From: Bradyrhizobium sp. PSBB068
GTDB taxonomy: Bacteria > Pseudomonadota > Alphaproteobacteria > Rhizobiales > Xanthobacteraceae
Direction: 5' to 3'
DNA: 64,000 bases
Assembly (NCBI GenBank): GCA_016839165.1
Contig: CP069300.1
Location: 1,550,001 to 1,614,000, forward strand
Every line of letters begins with the position of its first letter. Within the stretch, counting starts at the first letter, position 1. Below the pieces are notes generated by a model that saw only the letters and a program-made list of their open reading frames with translations, made no database searches and was not told where the DNA came from. This document shows, piece by piece, positions 8,600 to 18,417 of the stretch. A program made the position numbers and the translations under genes.

Positions 8600-10528
8600 T
8601 TACGCGAGCTTGACGGTCTCGGTCTTGTAGTCCTTGCCGAGGGTTTCGAACACCTTGGCAACGATGCTCTTGGCGTCGAGACCGGCGCGGGCATACATCG
8701 CCGCCGGCGTGTCGTGATCGAGGAACACGTCGGGCAGGATCATCGAGCGGAACTTGAGCATGCCGCTGTCCAGCATCGCGTTGTCGGACAGGAACTGCAT
8801 GACATGCGAGCCGAAGCCGCCGATCGAGCCTTCCTCGATCGTGATCAGGATCTCGTGGTCGCGGGCGAGCTTCATGATCATCTCCTCGTCGAGCGGCTTC
8901 ATGAAGCGCGCGTCGGCGATGGTGGCGGAGAGGCCGTGGGCGGCGAGCTCGTCGGCCGCCTTCTCACACTCGGCGAGGCGGGTGCCGAAGGAGAGCAGGG
9001 CGACCTTCTTGCCCTCGCGGATGATGCGGCCCTTGCCGATCGGCAGGGCAACGCCGACTTCCGGCATCTCGACGCCGCGGCCCTCGCCGCGCGGATAGCG
9101 CAGCGCGCTCGGGCGATCGTTGATCGCAACCTGGGTCGCGACCATGTGCACCATCTCGGCCTCGTCGGAGGCCGCCATGATCACGAAGTTCGGCAGACAG
9201 CCGAGATAGGCGTTGTCGAACGATCCGGCATGGGTCGCGCCGTCGGCGCCGACCAGGCCGGCACGGTCGATCGCGAAGCGGACCGGCAGGCTCTGGATCG
9301 CGACGTCATGGACCACCTGGTCATAGCCGCGCTGCAGGAAGGTCGAATAGATCGCGCAGAACGGCTTGTAGCCTTCGGTGGCGAGGCCCGCAGCGAACGT
9401 CACCGCGTGCTGCTCGGCGATGCCGACGTCGAAGGTGCGATCCGGGAATGCCTTGTTGAAGATGTCGACGCCGGTGCCCGACGGCATCGCCGCGGTGATG
9501 GCGACGATCTTGTCGTCCTTCTGCGCTTCCTTGACGAGGCTCTGGCCGAACACGTTCTGGTAGGCCGGCGCGTTCGGCTTGGCCTTGGCCTGGGTGCCGG
9601 TCGCGACGTCGAACTTGACGACGGCGTGGTACTTGTCGGCGGAAGCTTCCGCCGGGCCGTAGCCCTTGCCCTTCTGGGTCACGACGTGGACCAGGATCGG
9701 TCCGGTCTCCATGTCGCGAACGTTCTTCAGCACCGGCAGCAGATGGTCGAGATTGTGACCGTCGATCGGGCCGACATAGTAGAAGCCCAACTCCTCGAAC
9801 AGCGTGCCGCCGTCCATCATGAAGCCGCGGGAATATTCCTCGACGCGGTTGGCGCGGTTGGCGAGGATCTTCGGCAGCCGCTTGTTGATCTGCTTGGCGG
9901 CCTCGCGCAGCGAGCGGTAGGTCTTGCCGGAGTACAGGCGCGACAGATAGGCGCTCATCGCGCCGACCGGCGGCGCGATCGACATGTCGTTGTCGTTGAG
10001 GATCACGATCAGGCGCGAGTTCATCGCGCCGGCATTGTTCATGGCCTCATAGGCCATGCCCGCCGACATCGCGCCGTCACCGATCACGGCGATAACGTTG
10101 TTCTTGCCGCCGGAGAGATCACGCGCCACGGCCATGCCGAGGCCGGCCGAAATCGAGGTCGAGGAGTGCGCGGCGCCGAACGGATCGTAGTCGCTCTCGG
10201 TGCGCTTGGTGAAGCCGGAGAGGCCGCCGCCGGTACGCAGGGTGCGGATGCGGTCGCGGCGACCGGTCAGGATCTTGTGCGGATAGGCCTGGTGGCCGAC
10301 GTCCCAGATCAGGCGGTCGCGCGGGGTGTCGAAGATGTAGTGGATGGCGGTGGTCAGTTCGACCACGCCGAGGCCGGCGCCGAAATGGCCGCCGGTCACC
10401 GACACGGCGTCGATGGTTTCCTGGCGGAGCTCGTCGGCAACCTGCCGCACCTGCTCGACCTTCAGCTTGCGCAGGTCATCGGGCGTGTGAATAGTATCAA
10501 GAAGCGGCGTTTTACTAAATGTGGTCAC
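8600..10528 (-). CDS. dxs: 1-deoxy-D-xylulose-5-phosphate synthase
   Basis: A 642-residue thiamine-diphosphate enzyme that condenses pyruvate and glyceraldehyde 3-phosphate, the first step of the MEP isoprenoid pathway; it would feed carotenoids and the bacteriochlorophyll phytyl tail. Family landmarks include [15 protein letters not shown], the ThDP-binding [15 protein letters not shown]...ILNDNDMSI region, the transketolase-type [17 protein letters not shown], and a C-terminal transketolase domain with [10 protein letters not shown]. The start is taken as the GTG at 10528 ([20 protein letters not shown]), because the open frame upstream lacks homology. It lies outside the photosynthesis cluster, with chromosomal housekeeping genes. 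Confidence 0.95.
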   Translation of the reverse strand: MTTFSKTPLLDTIHTPDDLRKLKVEQVRQVADELRQETIDAVSVTGGHFGAGLGVVELTTAIHYIFDTPRDRLIWDVGHQAYPHKILTGRRDRIRTLRTGGGLSGFTKRTESDYDPFGAAHSSTSISAGLGMAVARDLSGGKNNVIAVIGDGAMSAGMAYEAMNNAGAMNSRLIVILNDNDMSIAPPVGAMSAYLSRLYSGKTYRSLREAAKQINKRLPKILANRANRVEEYSRGFMMDGGTLFEELGFYYVGPIDGHNLDHLLPVLKNVRDMETGPILVHVVTQKGKGYGPAEASADKYHAVVKFDVATGTQAKAKPNAPAYQNVFGQSLVKEAQKDDKIVAITAAMPSGTGVDIFNKAFPDRTFDVGIAEQHAVTFAAGLATEGYKPFCAIYSTFLQRGYDQVVHDVAIQSLPVRFAIDRAGLVGADGATHAGSFDNAYLGCLPNFVIMAASDEAEMVHMVATQVAINDRPSALRYPRGEGRGVEMPEVGVALPIGKGRIIREGKKVALLSFGTRLAECEKAADELAAHGLSATIADARFMKPLDEEMIMKLARDHEILITIEEGSIGGFGSHVMQFLSDNAMLDSGMLKFRSMILPDVFLDHDTPAAMYARAGLDAKSIVAKVFETLGKDYKTETVKLA

Positions 10529-11066
10529 TGCGAATTTCCAATTTTTGCCTGTCGGAACGAACCGCCCGACGCGAGATGGGTTGGCGCGCACATCGCGCAG
10601 CGAATGCCAGACACTGGGTGCCGCCCCGGCAGACCGTGCCTGGTTGTAAGCCTAGATTCACTCCGGATTGGACCACGTGATACGCATCACCTTGGTCGCT
10701 CTTCACCCGTCCCGGTTCAGTTTTGTCGAACCATTTGAGACGCATGCCGCCCGAATATTTCGGGCCGCCCGCCACCCTCAAATGCCCATAGAACTGGAAG
10801 CATTACACCAAAGCCGTAGCCAAAGCCAACCCGATAGGGCACGCAGGGTTCCTATGCGCTGCCTTGAAAAAACCTAGACTTTTCAATGGTTGGGGCCTGG
10901 GGCGGGTTCCAATTTGGCTATTTTAGCGGCAGCTGGCCGGTCCGGAACGGTCCGATTCGCGGCCGCACCGGTCGCCACGGTCGCTCCATGGCGCGATCGA
11001 TCCGACGGAAATACGCAGCAATAATTGCCCGCCCTGGCGGACATCCTGTCGCATGCGGCGGCGGCG
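10529..11066. other. 538-bp intergenic region between xseB and dxs
   Basis: No convincing gene is seen on either strand; the short open frames here have low-complexity, arginine-rich translations typical of GC-rich shadows. The part next to 10528 must hold the dxs ribosome-binding site and probably a promoter. A GC-rich stretch near 10935-10980 has short palindromes (for example GGTCCGGAACGGTCC) of unknown meaning. Confidence 0.5.
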
Positions 11067-11318
11067 CTACTGCACGTCGAGCGGCTCGGTGCCGGACGCC
11101 TGGCCGGAGGCGTCGGTGGTGATCTTGTCGACACGGGCTTCGGCCTGGCGCAGCAATTCCTCGCAGCGCCGCTTCAGCGCCTCGCCGCGCTCATAGATCG
11201 CGACCGATTCCTCAAGCGGTACCTTGCCGTCCTCGAGCCGCTTGACGATCGATTCGAGTTCCTCGATCGCGCGTTCAAAGGAGAGCTTCTTGACGTCGGC
11301 TTGAGTATTTTCGGCCAT
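11067..11318 (-). CDS. xseB: exodeoxyribonuclease VII small subunit
   Basis: An 83-residue XseB, about the usual family length. It begins MAENTQADVKKLSFERAIEELESIVKRLEDG and includes VPLEESVAIYERGEALKRRCEELL, the conserved two-helix coiled-coil region that binds XseA. The complex degrades single-stranded DNA to short oligonucleotides. It follows the deacetylase-like gene (125 bp gap) and precedes dxs, an order common in Rhizobiales. Confidence 0.95.
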   Translation of the reverse strand: MAENTQADVKKLSFERAIEELESIVKRLEDGKVPLEESVAIYERGEALKRRCEELLRQAEARVDKITTDASGQASGTEPLDVQ

Positions 11319-11443
11319 TATCTGTTCCCAGTGCGCCGATCAGACCGTGATCGGATCTTGTCGTCCAAGCATGACCCGTCGCGGGCCATGCTTACCCCGG
11401 CGCAGAATCAATCGAATTTTTGCGGGCGTATTGTGGCGGGTAT

Positions 11444-12370
11444 TTATCCGCCCATCAATGCGGTGACGTGAGATGCTACCGACTCTTTCAGGCCCTCGAG
11501 GTCGTAGCCGCCTTCCAGGACGGAGACGACGCGCCCGCCGGCGCTCTTGTCGGCGAGATCCATCAGCTTGCGCGTGACCCAGCCGAAATCCTCACCCGTC
11601 AGGTTGATCGACGCCAGCGGGTCGCGGTGATGGGCATCGAAGCCTGCCGAGATGACGACGAGTTCCGGGGAAAACTTCTCGAGCTGCGGCAGGATCAGGT
11701 TCTCGAACGCGGAGCGGAATTTGGCGCCGCCGTCGCCGGGCGCCAGCGGCGCGTTGACGACGGTGTCGTGCTCGCCGCGTTCGCCGGCAGCGCCAGTGCC
11801 GGGGAACAGCGGCATCTGGTGCGTCGAGCAGTACATCACGGTCGGATCGGCCCAGAAGATGTCCTGCGTGCCGTTGCCGTGATGGACGTCGAAATCGATG
11901 ATCGCGGCGCGCTTGATGCCGTATTTGCGTTGCGCGTGGCGCGCGGCGATCGCGGCATTGTCGAAGAAGCAGAAGCCCATCGGCGTCGATTTCTCGGCGT
12001 GGTGCCCGGGCGGGCGCACTGCGACGAAGGCGTTCTGGTGCTTGCCCTCCATCACCTGATCGGTGGCGGCCACGGCGCCGCCGACGCCGCGCATCACGGC
12101 TTCCCAGGTGCCCGGCGACATCGAGGTGTCGCCGTCGATATAGATCATGCCCGAAGTCGGCGCGATGTGGCGCAGTTCGCCGACATAGTGCTCGCCATGG
12201 CAGAGCAACACGGTGTCGAGGTCGCCTTCCGGCGCGAGGTCGCGCACCAGCGCCTTGAAACGGTCTTCGCCAAGCACCTCGGCGACCGCGCGCAGCCGGT
12301 CGGGGCGTTCGGGATGTCCGGGTGGGGTCAGGTGATCGAGGCAGGCGGGGTGCGTCAGAAGCAGTGTCAT
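11444..12370 (-). CDS. histone deacetylase family protein (acetoin utilisation AcuC-like)
   Basis: A 308-residue zinc-dependent deacetylase-fold protein. Active-site segments are intact: RPPGHHAEKSTPMGFCFFDN with the catalytic His-His pair, IDFDVHHGNGTQDIFW with the Asp and His zinc ligands, and SAGFDAHHRDPLASINLT carrying the third (Asp) ligand. A C-terminal EGGYDLEGL motif completes the family pattern. Bacterial members deacetylate small molecules, polyamines or acetyl-lysines; the substrate here is unknown. The ATG at 12370 gives MTLLLTHPACLDHLTPPGHPERP, the standard N-terminus. Confidence 0.92.
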   Translation of the reverse strand: MTLLLTHPACLDHLTPPGHPERPDRLRAVAEVLGEDRFKALVRDLAPEGDLDTVLLCHGEHYVGELRHIAPTSGMIYIDGDTSMSPGTWEAVMRGVGGAVAATDQVMEGKHQNAFVAVRPPGHHAEKSTPMGFCFFDNAAIAARHAQRKYGIKRAAIIDFDVHHGNGTQDIFWADPTVMYCSTHQMPLFPGTGAAGERGEHDTVVNAPLAPGDGGAKFRSAFENLILPQLEKFSPELVVISAGFDAHHRDPLASINLTGEDFGWVTRKLMDLADKSAGGRVVSVLEGGYDLEGLKESVASHVTALMGG

Positions 12371-12560
12371 GCAATTTCCCGGCGCAATGGAGGCGCGTGC
12401 GAGGACGCCCTAATGTAGGCGGTTACCGGCCCAGCGGAAAGGGCCCGCTCTGACCCGGCCCTCACCTTTTCGGGACGGCGGCCGGGGGCAACAGCCCGGC
12501 GCTATCCCGGTCATTGCGAACCAACGGGTCGCGCGAATGCGCGCCCGATGACAGGCTCCG

Positions 12561-12606
12561 CGAAGCAATCCATCTTTCCGCGCAAGCTGAAAAATGGATT
12601 GCTTCG
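12561..12606. repeat. palindromic dispersed repeat (13-bp perfect arms)
   Basis: The arms CGAAGCAATCCAT (12561-12573) and ATGGATTGCTTCG (12594-12606) are exact reverse complements separated by 20 bp. The pairing continues inward with one mismatch. It lies in the 282-bp gap between two minus-strand genes. Sequences of this kind recur in Bradyrhizobium and Rhodopseudomonas genomes as extragenic palindromes (from memory, not checked here). Confidence 0.65.
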
Positions 12607-12652
12607 TCGCTTCGTGCTCCGCAACGACGAGGAGACAGTCATATGCGGTGTC

Positions 12653-14326
12653 TCAGTTGACCCGCTCGATCCGCTTGCCGGCAGTCGGGCCGACCGGGCT
12701 GTTGGCCTTGAAGTAGGCATAGAGCGCATCGACGTCGTAGATGCCGAACTGCTGCGCTGTCCCTTCCTTGAACACCGTGAAGCCGTCGCCGCCTTCGGCG
12801 AGATAATTGTTCACGGTGACGCGGTAGCTCGCGGCCGGGTCGATCGGCTTCCCGTCGAGCGACATCCGCGCGGCGATGATGCGCTCGCCGTCACCCTTGC
12901 CCGCATCCCACGCATAGGCAAAGCCCTTCGAGACCTGCAGGGCGCGCGGCCGCTTCGGGTCGGCCCATTGCTGCTCCAGCACGTCCTTGAGCTGCTTGCC
13001 GGTCAGCGTCATCGTCACGAGCTGGTTGCGGAACGGCTGGCTTGCGAAGATATCGGCATAGGTGACCGCGCCGTCCTCGCGCTTGACGATGTCGGTGCGC
13101 ACGCCGCCCGGATTGGTGAGGGCGATCACCGCGCCGCCGTTCGGCTCCGAGCTGGTGGCGCTGAGCTGCGCGTCGGCGACGATATCGCCGAGCACGCTTT
13201 CGCCGGTCTCGCCGGGCGTGCGCGACAGCGTCTCGGTGACCGAACCCGCCGCGCGGTTGGCGATCGGCGCGGCCAGCCGGTCATAGGATTCCAGGAGCGC
13301 GCTCTGCTCGGGATCCTTGGCGGTGCCGCCGATCTTCACGATGGTGTTGTCGGCCTTGGCGCTGATAACGTCATGGGTCTTCGGATCGAGCTGGAGATCG
13401 ATCGCGGTGACCAGCGTGCCGTATTTGTCGCCCGACGTGACGAGCCGTCCGTCGATCTCGCAGATATAGGCCTGGTGGGTGTGGCCGGAGATTACGACGT
13501 CGACCGCGCGATCGAACTTCTTGACGATGTCGACGATCGGCCCGGAGATCCCGGGGCATTCATTGTAGTCGCCGGTCGGAAAACCGCCTTCGTGGATCAA
13601 GACCACGATCGCCTCGACGCCCTTCGCCTTCAGCTCGGGGACCAGCGCATTGACGGTCTCGGCCTCGTCGCGGAAGTCGAGGCTGGCGACGCCGGCCGGC
13701 GACACCAGGTTCGGCGTGTTCTTCAGCGTCAGGCCGATGAAGGCGACCGCAATGCCGTCGAACTCCTTGATCTCGTAGGGCGGAAACACCGGCTTGCCGG
13801 TCGCCTTGTCGATCGTGGAGGCGGCGAGGTAGCGGAATTTGGCCCCCAGGAAGGGATGCGGCCCCTGGCATTTGTCGATCGGGTGGCAGCCGCCATTCTG
13901 CATCCGCAGCAGCTCATCCTTGCCCTCGTCGAATTCGTGATTGCCGACCGAGGAGATCGCAAGCCCCATCATCGAAAGCGACTCGATGGTCGGCTCGTCA
14001 TGGAACATCGCCGACAGGAACGGGCTGGCGCCGATCAGGTCGCCGGCCGCGACGAAGATGTTGTTCTTGTGTCCCTCGCGCAGCTGCTTGACCACGGTGG
14101 CGACCCGCTCCGATCCGCCGGCGGGCACCATGATCTTCCTGGTCGCATCAGCGGGATCGGTGATGCGGATGCCGCCGGGCGGCGGTCGCAGGTAGCCGTG
14201 AAAGTCGTTGATCGCGAGAATGCGCAGGTCCACCGGCGCTGCGGCACTCTGTGCCAGGCAAGGGCCGGTTGCGGCGAGGCCGAGCGCGCAGAGCGCGGCG
14301 ACTAGTGTCAGGCGGGGCTGTCTCAT
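12653..14326 (-). CDS. periplasmic bifunctional metallophosphatase/5'-nucleotidase
   Basis: A 557-residue secreted enzyme. A signal peptide (MRQPRLTLVAALCALGLAATGPCLAQS) precedes a calcineurin-like metallophosphatase domain with LAINDFHGYL, AAGDLIGASP, VGNHEFDEG, VLIHEGG and VISGHTHQ metal-binding motifs in order. A C-terminal 5'-nucleotidase domain follows, with NPGGVRTDIV and NNYLAEGGDGFTVFKEG. It should dephosphorylate nucleotides in the periplasm. The frame is open for 13 codons upstream, but the signal peptide starts at the ATG at 14326. No neighbour has an obvious functional link. Confidence 0.92.
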   Translation of the reverse strand: MRQPRLTLVAALCALGLAATGPCLAQSAAAPVDLRILAINDFHGYLRPPPGGIRITDPADATRKIMVPAGGSERVATVVKQLREGHKNNIFVAAGDLIGASPFLSAMFHDEPTIESLSMMGLAISSVGNHEFDEGKDELLRMQNGGCHPIDKCQGPHPFLGAKFRYLAASTIDKATGKPVFPPYEIKEFDGIAVAFIGLTLKNTPNLVSPAGVASLDFRDEAETVNALVPELKAKGVEAIVVLIHEGGFPTGDYNECPGISGPIVDIVKKFDRAVDVVISGHTHQAYICEIDGRLVTSGDKYGTLVTAIDLQLDPKTHDVISAKADNTIVKIGGTAKDPEQSALLESYDRLAAPIANRAAGSVTETLSRTPGETGESVLGDIVADAQLSATSSEPNGGAVIALTNPGGVRTDIVKREDGAVTYADIFASQPFRNQLVTMTLTGKQLKDVLEQQWADPKRPRALQVSKGFAYAWDAGKGDGERIIAARMSLDGKPIDPAASYRVTVNNYLAEGGDGFTVFKEGTAQQFGIYDVDALYAYFKANSPVGPTAGKRIERVN

Positions 14327-14405
14327 GACCTGTCCATGGAACACACGATCATGGCGCGACGCCACTACAATTTTGCGACGCTTCGTTTCAATCCCGACGC
14401 TTCGC

Positions 14406-15167
14406 TCAATCTTTGGGGCGCGCCAGGAATGCCGTGAAGGCGCTGACCGCCTCCTTGGAGCGCATCCGCTCGCTGAACAGATGGTTCTCCTGCTCGATGC
14501 GGCGGGCGACGTCCTCGGGCGGCAGCCGGATCAGGCGCCGCGAGATCGCCACCGCCTCGGCCGGCAGCGCGCAGATCTCGCGCGCAATCTTGTGCGCCTC
14601 GACCTCGGCATGTCCAGGCGCCACCACGGCGTTGACGAAGCCGGCGACGCGCGCATCGTCGGCCGACATGGTGCGGCCCATCACCAGCATCGCGAAAGCG
14701 CGCTGGTGACCCATCGTGCGCGGCATCAACAGGCTGGAGGCACCTTCCGGCACCAGGCCGAAATTGGAGAACGGCGTCGAGAACAGCGCGGTCGTGCTGG
14801 CCAGCACATAGTCGCAGTGAAACAGCATGGTGGTGCCGATCCCCATCGCGACGCCGTCGACGGCGGCGATGATCGGCTTGACGTTGTGGGCCAGCGAATA
14901 CAGGAACTTGACGAGGTCCGAGGCGGGCGGCGTCTCGCCGGTCGAGGTGCCCTGCGTGAGCAGGTCCTCGATGTCGTTGCCCGCGGTGAACACGCCGGAG
15001 CCGCCGGTGATGATCAGGCAGCGGATCCTCGGATCGTTCTGCGCCCTGTCGATCGCCTCGCTGATCGCGCGAAACATCTCCTCGGTGATCGCGTTCTTCT
15101 TCTCGGGCCGGCGTAGCCGGATCACGCGCGTGGCGGCTTCGTCGGTTACTATGACATGCGCGGTCAT
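14406..15167 (-). CDS. enoyl-CoA hydratase/isomerase family protein
   Basis: A 253-residue crotonase-superfamily protein. The oxyanion-hole segments are visible: GGSGVFTAGNDIEDLLTQG around residue 60 and VDGVAMGIGTTMLFHCDYVLAS around residue 105. The FGLVPEGASSLLMPRTMG segment is common in enoyl-CoA hydratases of unknown substrate. The expected catalytic glutamate near residue 130 is present in PEGAS. The ATG at 15167 is preferred to the TTG one codon before it. Substrate and pathway are not identifiable from the context. Confidence 0.88.
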   Translation of the reverse strand: MTAHVIVTDEAATRVIRLRRPEKKNAITEEMFRAISEAIDRAQNDPRIRCLIITGGSGVFTAGNDIEDLLTQGTSTGETPPASDLVKFLYSLAHNVKPIIAAVDGVAMGIGTTMLFHCDYVLASTTALFSTPFSNFGLVPEGASSLLMPRTMGHQRAFAMLVMGRTMSADDARVAGFVNAVVAPGHAEVEAHKIAREICALPAEAVAISRRLIRLPPEDVARRIEQENHLFSERMRSKEAVSAFTAFLARPKD

Positions 15168-15367
15168 CAAGCAGTTCCAGGGGCGGCCGGCTGCGTCGCC
15201 GGCGGAGATCGTGCTGCTATCCTACATGATCCCGTCCATGCCCCAAATGTTCCAGGCCGCTTTTCGCCGCAGGCGGGCATGAGAACGGCGCAGTGCAGTC
15301 AACCTGAATCCCGCGATGTCGGCGGCGTGCGTCGAGCGAGCCGAGCCGTCGCGTGCCACTTGACGTG

Positions 15368-15610
15368 CTAGCCGCGCCCGACGAACGAGCCGATGCCGCG
15401 GCCGATCGCGGCGCCGTGCTGCAGGAGCGCGCCGAGATGATCGCCGGGGACCGACATCGCATACAGGCCGTTCTCCGCCGCGAAGCGCTGCATCGGCGCA
15501 TGCGGTCCGTCGTCCTGCCCGTTCCACAGCAGCACCGGCACGCGCGAGGAGAGCACTGCGTCCCTTGCGCCGTCGACCTGGCCGAGCGCATCGAAGCAGG
15601 CGCGCGCAAC
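15368..15610 (-). pseudogene. 5'-truncated alpha/beta hydrolase remnant
   Basis: About 80 codons in one frame read like the C-terminus of an alpha/beta hydrolase: VPVLLWNGQDDGPHAPMQRF contains the strand-7 acid region, and VPGDHLGALLQHGAAIG carries the catalytic histidine. The nucleophile elbow and the N-terminal two thirds are missing, because upstream the frame runs into the DinB gene. This suggests a deletion rather than a real short gene. The neighbouring region contains two further decayed genes. Confidence 0.55.
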
Positions 15611-15617
15611 ATGCCTT

Positions 15618-16181
15618 TCAGCCGCCCCACACGGCGGCCTCGCTCCAGCCGAGCTCCCTGAACTCGGCTTCGCGGAGCGGAGCTTCGCCGGCGGCGAAAA
15701 ATTCGTCGAGCTGCGGCGGCTTGACGGTGGTTTCGGCGAGCATCGCGTGAGCCTGGCCGCGATGATGGATCTGGTGCTGGAACAGATGCATCAACAGGCG
15801 GTCGCGGCGCTCGGTCTGTACCGACGTGTCGCGATTGACCCTCACCACATCATCGAGCCGTGCAGGCGTCAGCGCGTCGCAGTGAGCGATCAGGCGCTGG
15901 TCGATCGCGCGTTGCGCGGTTTTCAGCGCGTCGACCGCCGGGTAGGGCACTTCATTGGCCCACGCCTCCGGCCCGAGCCAGCCACCTTCGAGGGCGTCGA
16001 CATAAAAGAGATCGATGACATGGATGTGGTTCAGCGTCGCCTGCAGGCTCGGGAAGAACCCGGTCCGGGCCGCCGCGAACTCCGCCTGGCTGAGACCGGC
16101 GCAGGCGGTCAGCATGCGGTGATTGGCCCAGGCATTGTTGTAGGCAAAGGCTCGAAACGTCTGAACGAGGCTCGCCGGCAT
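15618..16181 (-). CDS. DinB family protein
   Basis: A 187-residue DinB/YfiT-like four-helix protein. It has the family's metal-binding histidines in LNHIHVIDLFYVDAL (about residue 50) and LMHLFQHQIHHRGQAHAML (about residue 135). DinB proteins are damage-inducible in Bacillus and some are thiol transferases, but most, including this one, have no assigned reaction. The ATG at 16181 (MPASLVQTFRAFAYNNAWAN) is preferred over a GTG four codons earlier because GAGGAG lies at a proper distance before it. Its 3' end abuts a hydrolase remnant. Confidence 0.85.
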   Translation of the reverse strand: MPASLVQTFRAFAYNNAWANHRMLTACAGLSQAEFAAARTGFFPSLQATLNHIHVIDLFYVDALEGGWLGPEAWANEVPYPAVDALKTAQRAIDQRLIAHCDALTPARLDDVVRVNRDTSVQTERRDRLLMHLFQHQIHHRGQAHAMLAETTVKPPQLDEFFAAGEAPLREAEFRELGWSEAAVWGG

Positions 16182-16206
16182 ATCGCTCCTCACTGAATTA
16201 ATTGTG

Positions 16207-17097
16207 TCAGGCCGCCGCGCCGGCCAGCCGGCCGACCCGCGACAGCAACAGCTTCAGGATCGGGGATTTGTTGGCCTTGTGATAGGCGATCACGAGATCG
16301 AGCGTCGGCGCCTCTCCCTGCACCGGACGCGTGGTGATGGTGTCGGGCAGATAGCGCGCCGTGTAGGCAGGCAGCAGCATCACCGCATGCGTCGAGGTGA
16401 TCATCGATATCGCGTGCACTACATTATGCACCTCGTGCTCCGGCCTGATGTCTATTCCGGCGCGGTTGAAATACTCCAGCACAACACGGCGCACCGCCGG
16501 CGCGGATCTGGACGGCAGAAAGAAGGTCTCGTTGACGATGTCTTCCGGCGCGACGTTGGCCTGCGCCGCCAGCCGATGGTCGCGCGGAAACACGAACACC
16601 AGCGGATCGGTGCGCACGCGTTTGCAAGCAAGGTCTTCCATGTTGTCGTCGGCCCGCATGAAGGCGGCATCGAGCTTGCGCCGCATCAGGGCCTTGGCAA
16701 GCGTCGGCGAATAGTCGCTCGACAGACGGATATCGATGCCGGGAAATTCCTCGCGCAACACGCGGGTCACCTCGGGCAGCAGATCGATTTCGGCGCCCGA
16801 CAGGAATCCGAGCGAGAACACGGGCTTCGGCGGCTGCGCCGCGCGCAGCGCCGCTTCCTTGGCGGCCTCGGCCTGCAGCAGCGCCATCCGGGCATGGTCG
16901 AGAAACGCCTTGCCAGCCGCGGTCAGCTCGATGCCCTGCGCGCCGCGGTTCAGCAGTTGAACGCCGACTTCCTCCTCGAGATCGCGAATCTGCCGGCTCA
17001 GGGAGGGCTGCGAGGTGTGGAGCTTCTGCTCGGCGGCAACGGTCAGGCTGCCCGCATCGGCCACGGCAACGAAGTAGCGCAGATGCCGGAGCTCCAT
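16207..17097 (-). CDS. LysR-family transcriptional regulator
   Basis: A 296-residue LysR-type regulator. The N-terminal winged helix-turn-helix is clear: MELRHLRYFVAVADAGSLTVAAEQKLHTSQPSLSRQIRDLEEEVG. A substrate-binding domain follows, with GFLSGAEIDLLPEV at the start of the inducer domain. The N-terminus resembles CatR/BenM-type regulators of aromatic degradation, but no such operon is adjacent, and the inducer is unknown. It is divergent from the secreted-protein gene at 17284, a likely target because LysR proteins often control the divergent neighbour. Confidence 0.9.
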   Translation of the reverse strand: MELRHLRYFVAVADAGSLTVAAEQKLHTSQPSLSRQIRDLEEEVGVQLLNRGAQGIELTAAGKAFLDHARMALLQAEAAKEAALRAAQPPKPVFSLGFLSGAEIDLLPEVTRVLREEFPGIDIRLSSDYSPTLAKALMRRKLDAAFMRADDNMEDLACKRVRTDPLVFVFPRDHRLAAQANVAPEDIVNETFFLPSRSAPAVRRVVLEYFNRAGIDIRPEHEVHNVVHAISMITSTHAVMLLPAYTARYLPDTITTRPVQGEAPTLDLVIAYHKANKSPILKLLLSRVGRLAGAAA

Positions 17098-17283
17098 CAC
17101 AGTCTCCCGATCGCTGCCTGGAAGATCCCGCTGCCAAATCTCGTGTCATGTCTCGCAGGCATGGGGCCAGCTTACAAAGTCTTTTTCAAGCCGGCCAGCG
17201 CTGTCTATAGCGAAGCGCAATTCGCGTTGTGGGCTCTGCCTTGCGGGCAGAGGGCCCGAACGTCGCCGAGACGGAGCTTGCGC

Positions 17284-17952
17284 ATGCGGACAGGTTACGG
17301 AGCGTTGCTGGTGTCGCTGCTGGTGCTGGCGGGGCTCGGCGGCGCTGCTGCGCAATCTCCCGGCAATCAACCAAGGACTGGCGCCATGGAACAGGACGTC
17401 GCGACGATCAAGCAGGCACTTGCCGGCAACTGGGAGAGCATCGCGCCCGAGATACGGCCGAGCAAGAACCCGGACGGCTCGATCAAGCCGTTCTATCTCA
17501 AGCGCGCCTTCGTCTATCAGTCCTCCGATCGCTTCGAACTCGTGGTCGTCAACTCTGCCGATCCCTACGGCAAGGTGCCGCTGGCGCGCATCAGGATCGT
17601 CGGGCACATGCAGTGGCAGGGCGCGCATCCGATTGCGCCAGGCGCGCAGAAGGTCGATTTCACGGCGGACGAAGCCTATGAGGTCACGCCGCTGGCGCAG
17701 GGTTTTGCCGACGTGCTCAACAAGGTCGCCTCCACCGGCTATGCGCCGTGGGCGGTCGACGCGCCGCAGAGCATCTTCGGCAAGTCGTTCGCGCCCTTCG
17801 GATTGAAGGAAGGCGCCAATTTCATGGAATACGACCTGGTTTATCTCAGGGGCGACCTGTTGTTCTGGGGCGCCCGCAATGTCGACGGCCGCGGCTTCGA
17901 CACCGAGCAGAACCGCCCGACCAATCTGCAGATCCCGCTGGTCCGCAAGTAA
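17284..17952 (+). CDS. secreted protein of unknown function
   Basis: A 222-residue protein with a clear signal peptide (MRTGYGALLVSLLVLAGLGGAAAQS) and a soluble domain containing MEQDVATIKQALAGNWESIAPEIRPS. I do not recognise the family; it resembles small exported APCs of lipocalin-like or calycin type only in general composition. A GGAG about ten bases upstream supports the ATG at 17284; an internal ATG at 17386 would remove the signal peptide. It diverges from a LysR regulator and precedes a broken SnoaL-like gene by 23 bp. Confidence 0.75.
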   Translation: MRTGYGALLVSLLVLAGLGGAAAQSPGNQPRTGAMEQDVATIKQALAGNWESIAPEIRPSKNPDGSIKPFYLKRAFVYQSSDRFELVVVNSADPYGKVPLARIRIVGHMQWQGAHPIAPGAQKVDFTADEAYEVTPLAQGFADVLNKVASTGYAPWAVDAPQSIFGKSFAPFGLKEGANFMEYDLVYLRGDLLFWGARNVDGRGFDTEQNRPTNLQIPLVRK

Positions 17953-17975
17953 CCCCTCGTCAAGGAAGCCTCGCC

Positions 17976-18378
17976 ATGAACGCGCCGGCCGAAGATCACC
18001 GCCCCGGGATCGTGCTGAACGCGTTCGATACCCCGTTCAACAAGCGCGACTATGTCGCCGCCGAGCGATTCCGGTGGCCGCGCTACATCCAGCACAGCGC
18101 GCATATTCCGCCCGGCCGCGACGGGCTGTTCGGCCTGGTCAAGGACTGGCCCGCGACGTTTGCGCCACGAGAACCATTTGGCGGCGGCGACCGTCGATTT
18201 CATCATTCTGCACGGCAGGTTCAGCGGCCACGGCCAGCCGGCGGCCTGGGCCGTCGCCGATATCGTGCGCATGCAGGGCGACATCCTTGCCGAGCATCGG
18301 GATGTCATCCAGGATGAGGCGACGCGCGCACAGTCACGCAGCGGCTTGCCGATATTTGGTGATCGCTTCCCGGACTGA
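17976..18378 (+). pseudogene. frameshifted SnoaL-like (COG4922-type) protein
   Basis: Two frames share one gene. The first starts at the ATG at 17976 (MNAPAEDHRPGIVLNAFDTP) and runs to about 18165 with a Y-x-Q-H-S motif typical of SnoaL-like aldol-condensation proteins. The homology then continues one frame over: NHLAAATVDFIILHG, then AVADIVRMQGDILAEHRDVIQDE and SGLPIFGDRFPD at the stop, 18376-18378. A single small indel near 18155-18180 would explain this. The usual product is a small cone-shaped alpha+beta enzyme or binding protein. Confidence 0.7.
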
Positions 18379-18417
18379 GCAGCTTGCGAGCGCGCGGGCG
18401 GCTGAGGGAGGCCGGAC

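Noticed and set aside
8714..10738. Long plus-strand open frame opposite dxs
   Set aside because: Arg/Ala/Gly-rich translation and no domain; dxs on the minus strand is certain.
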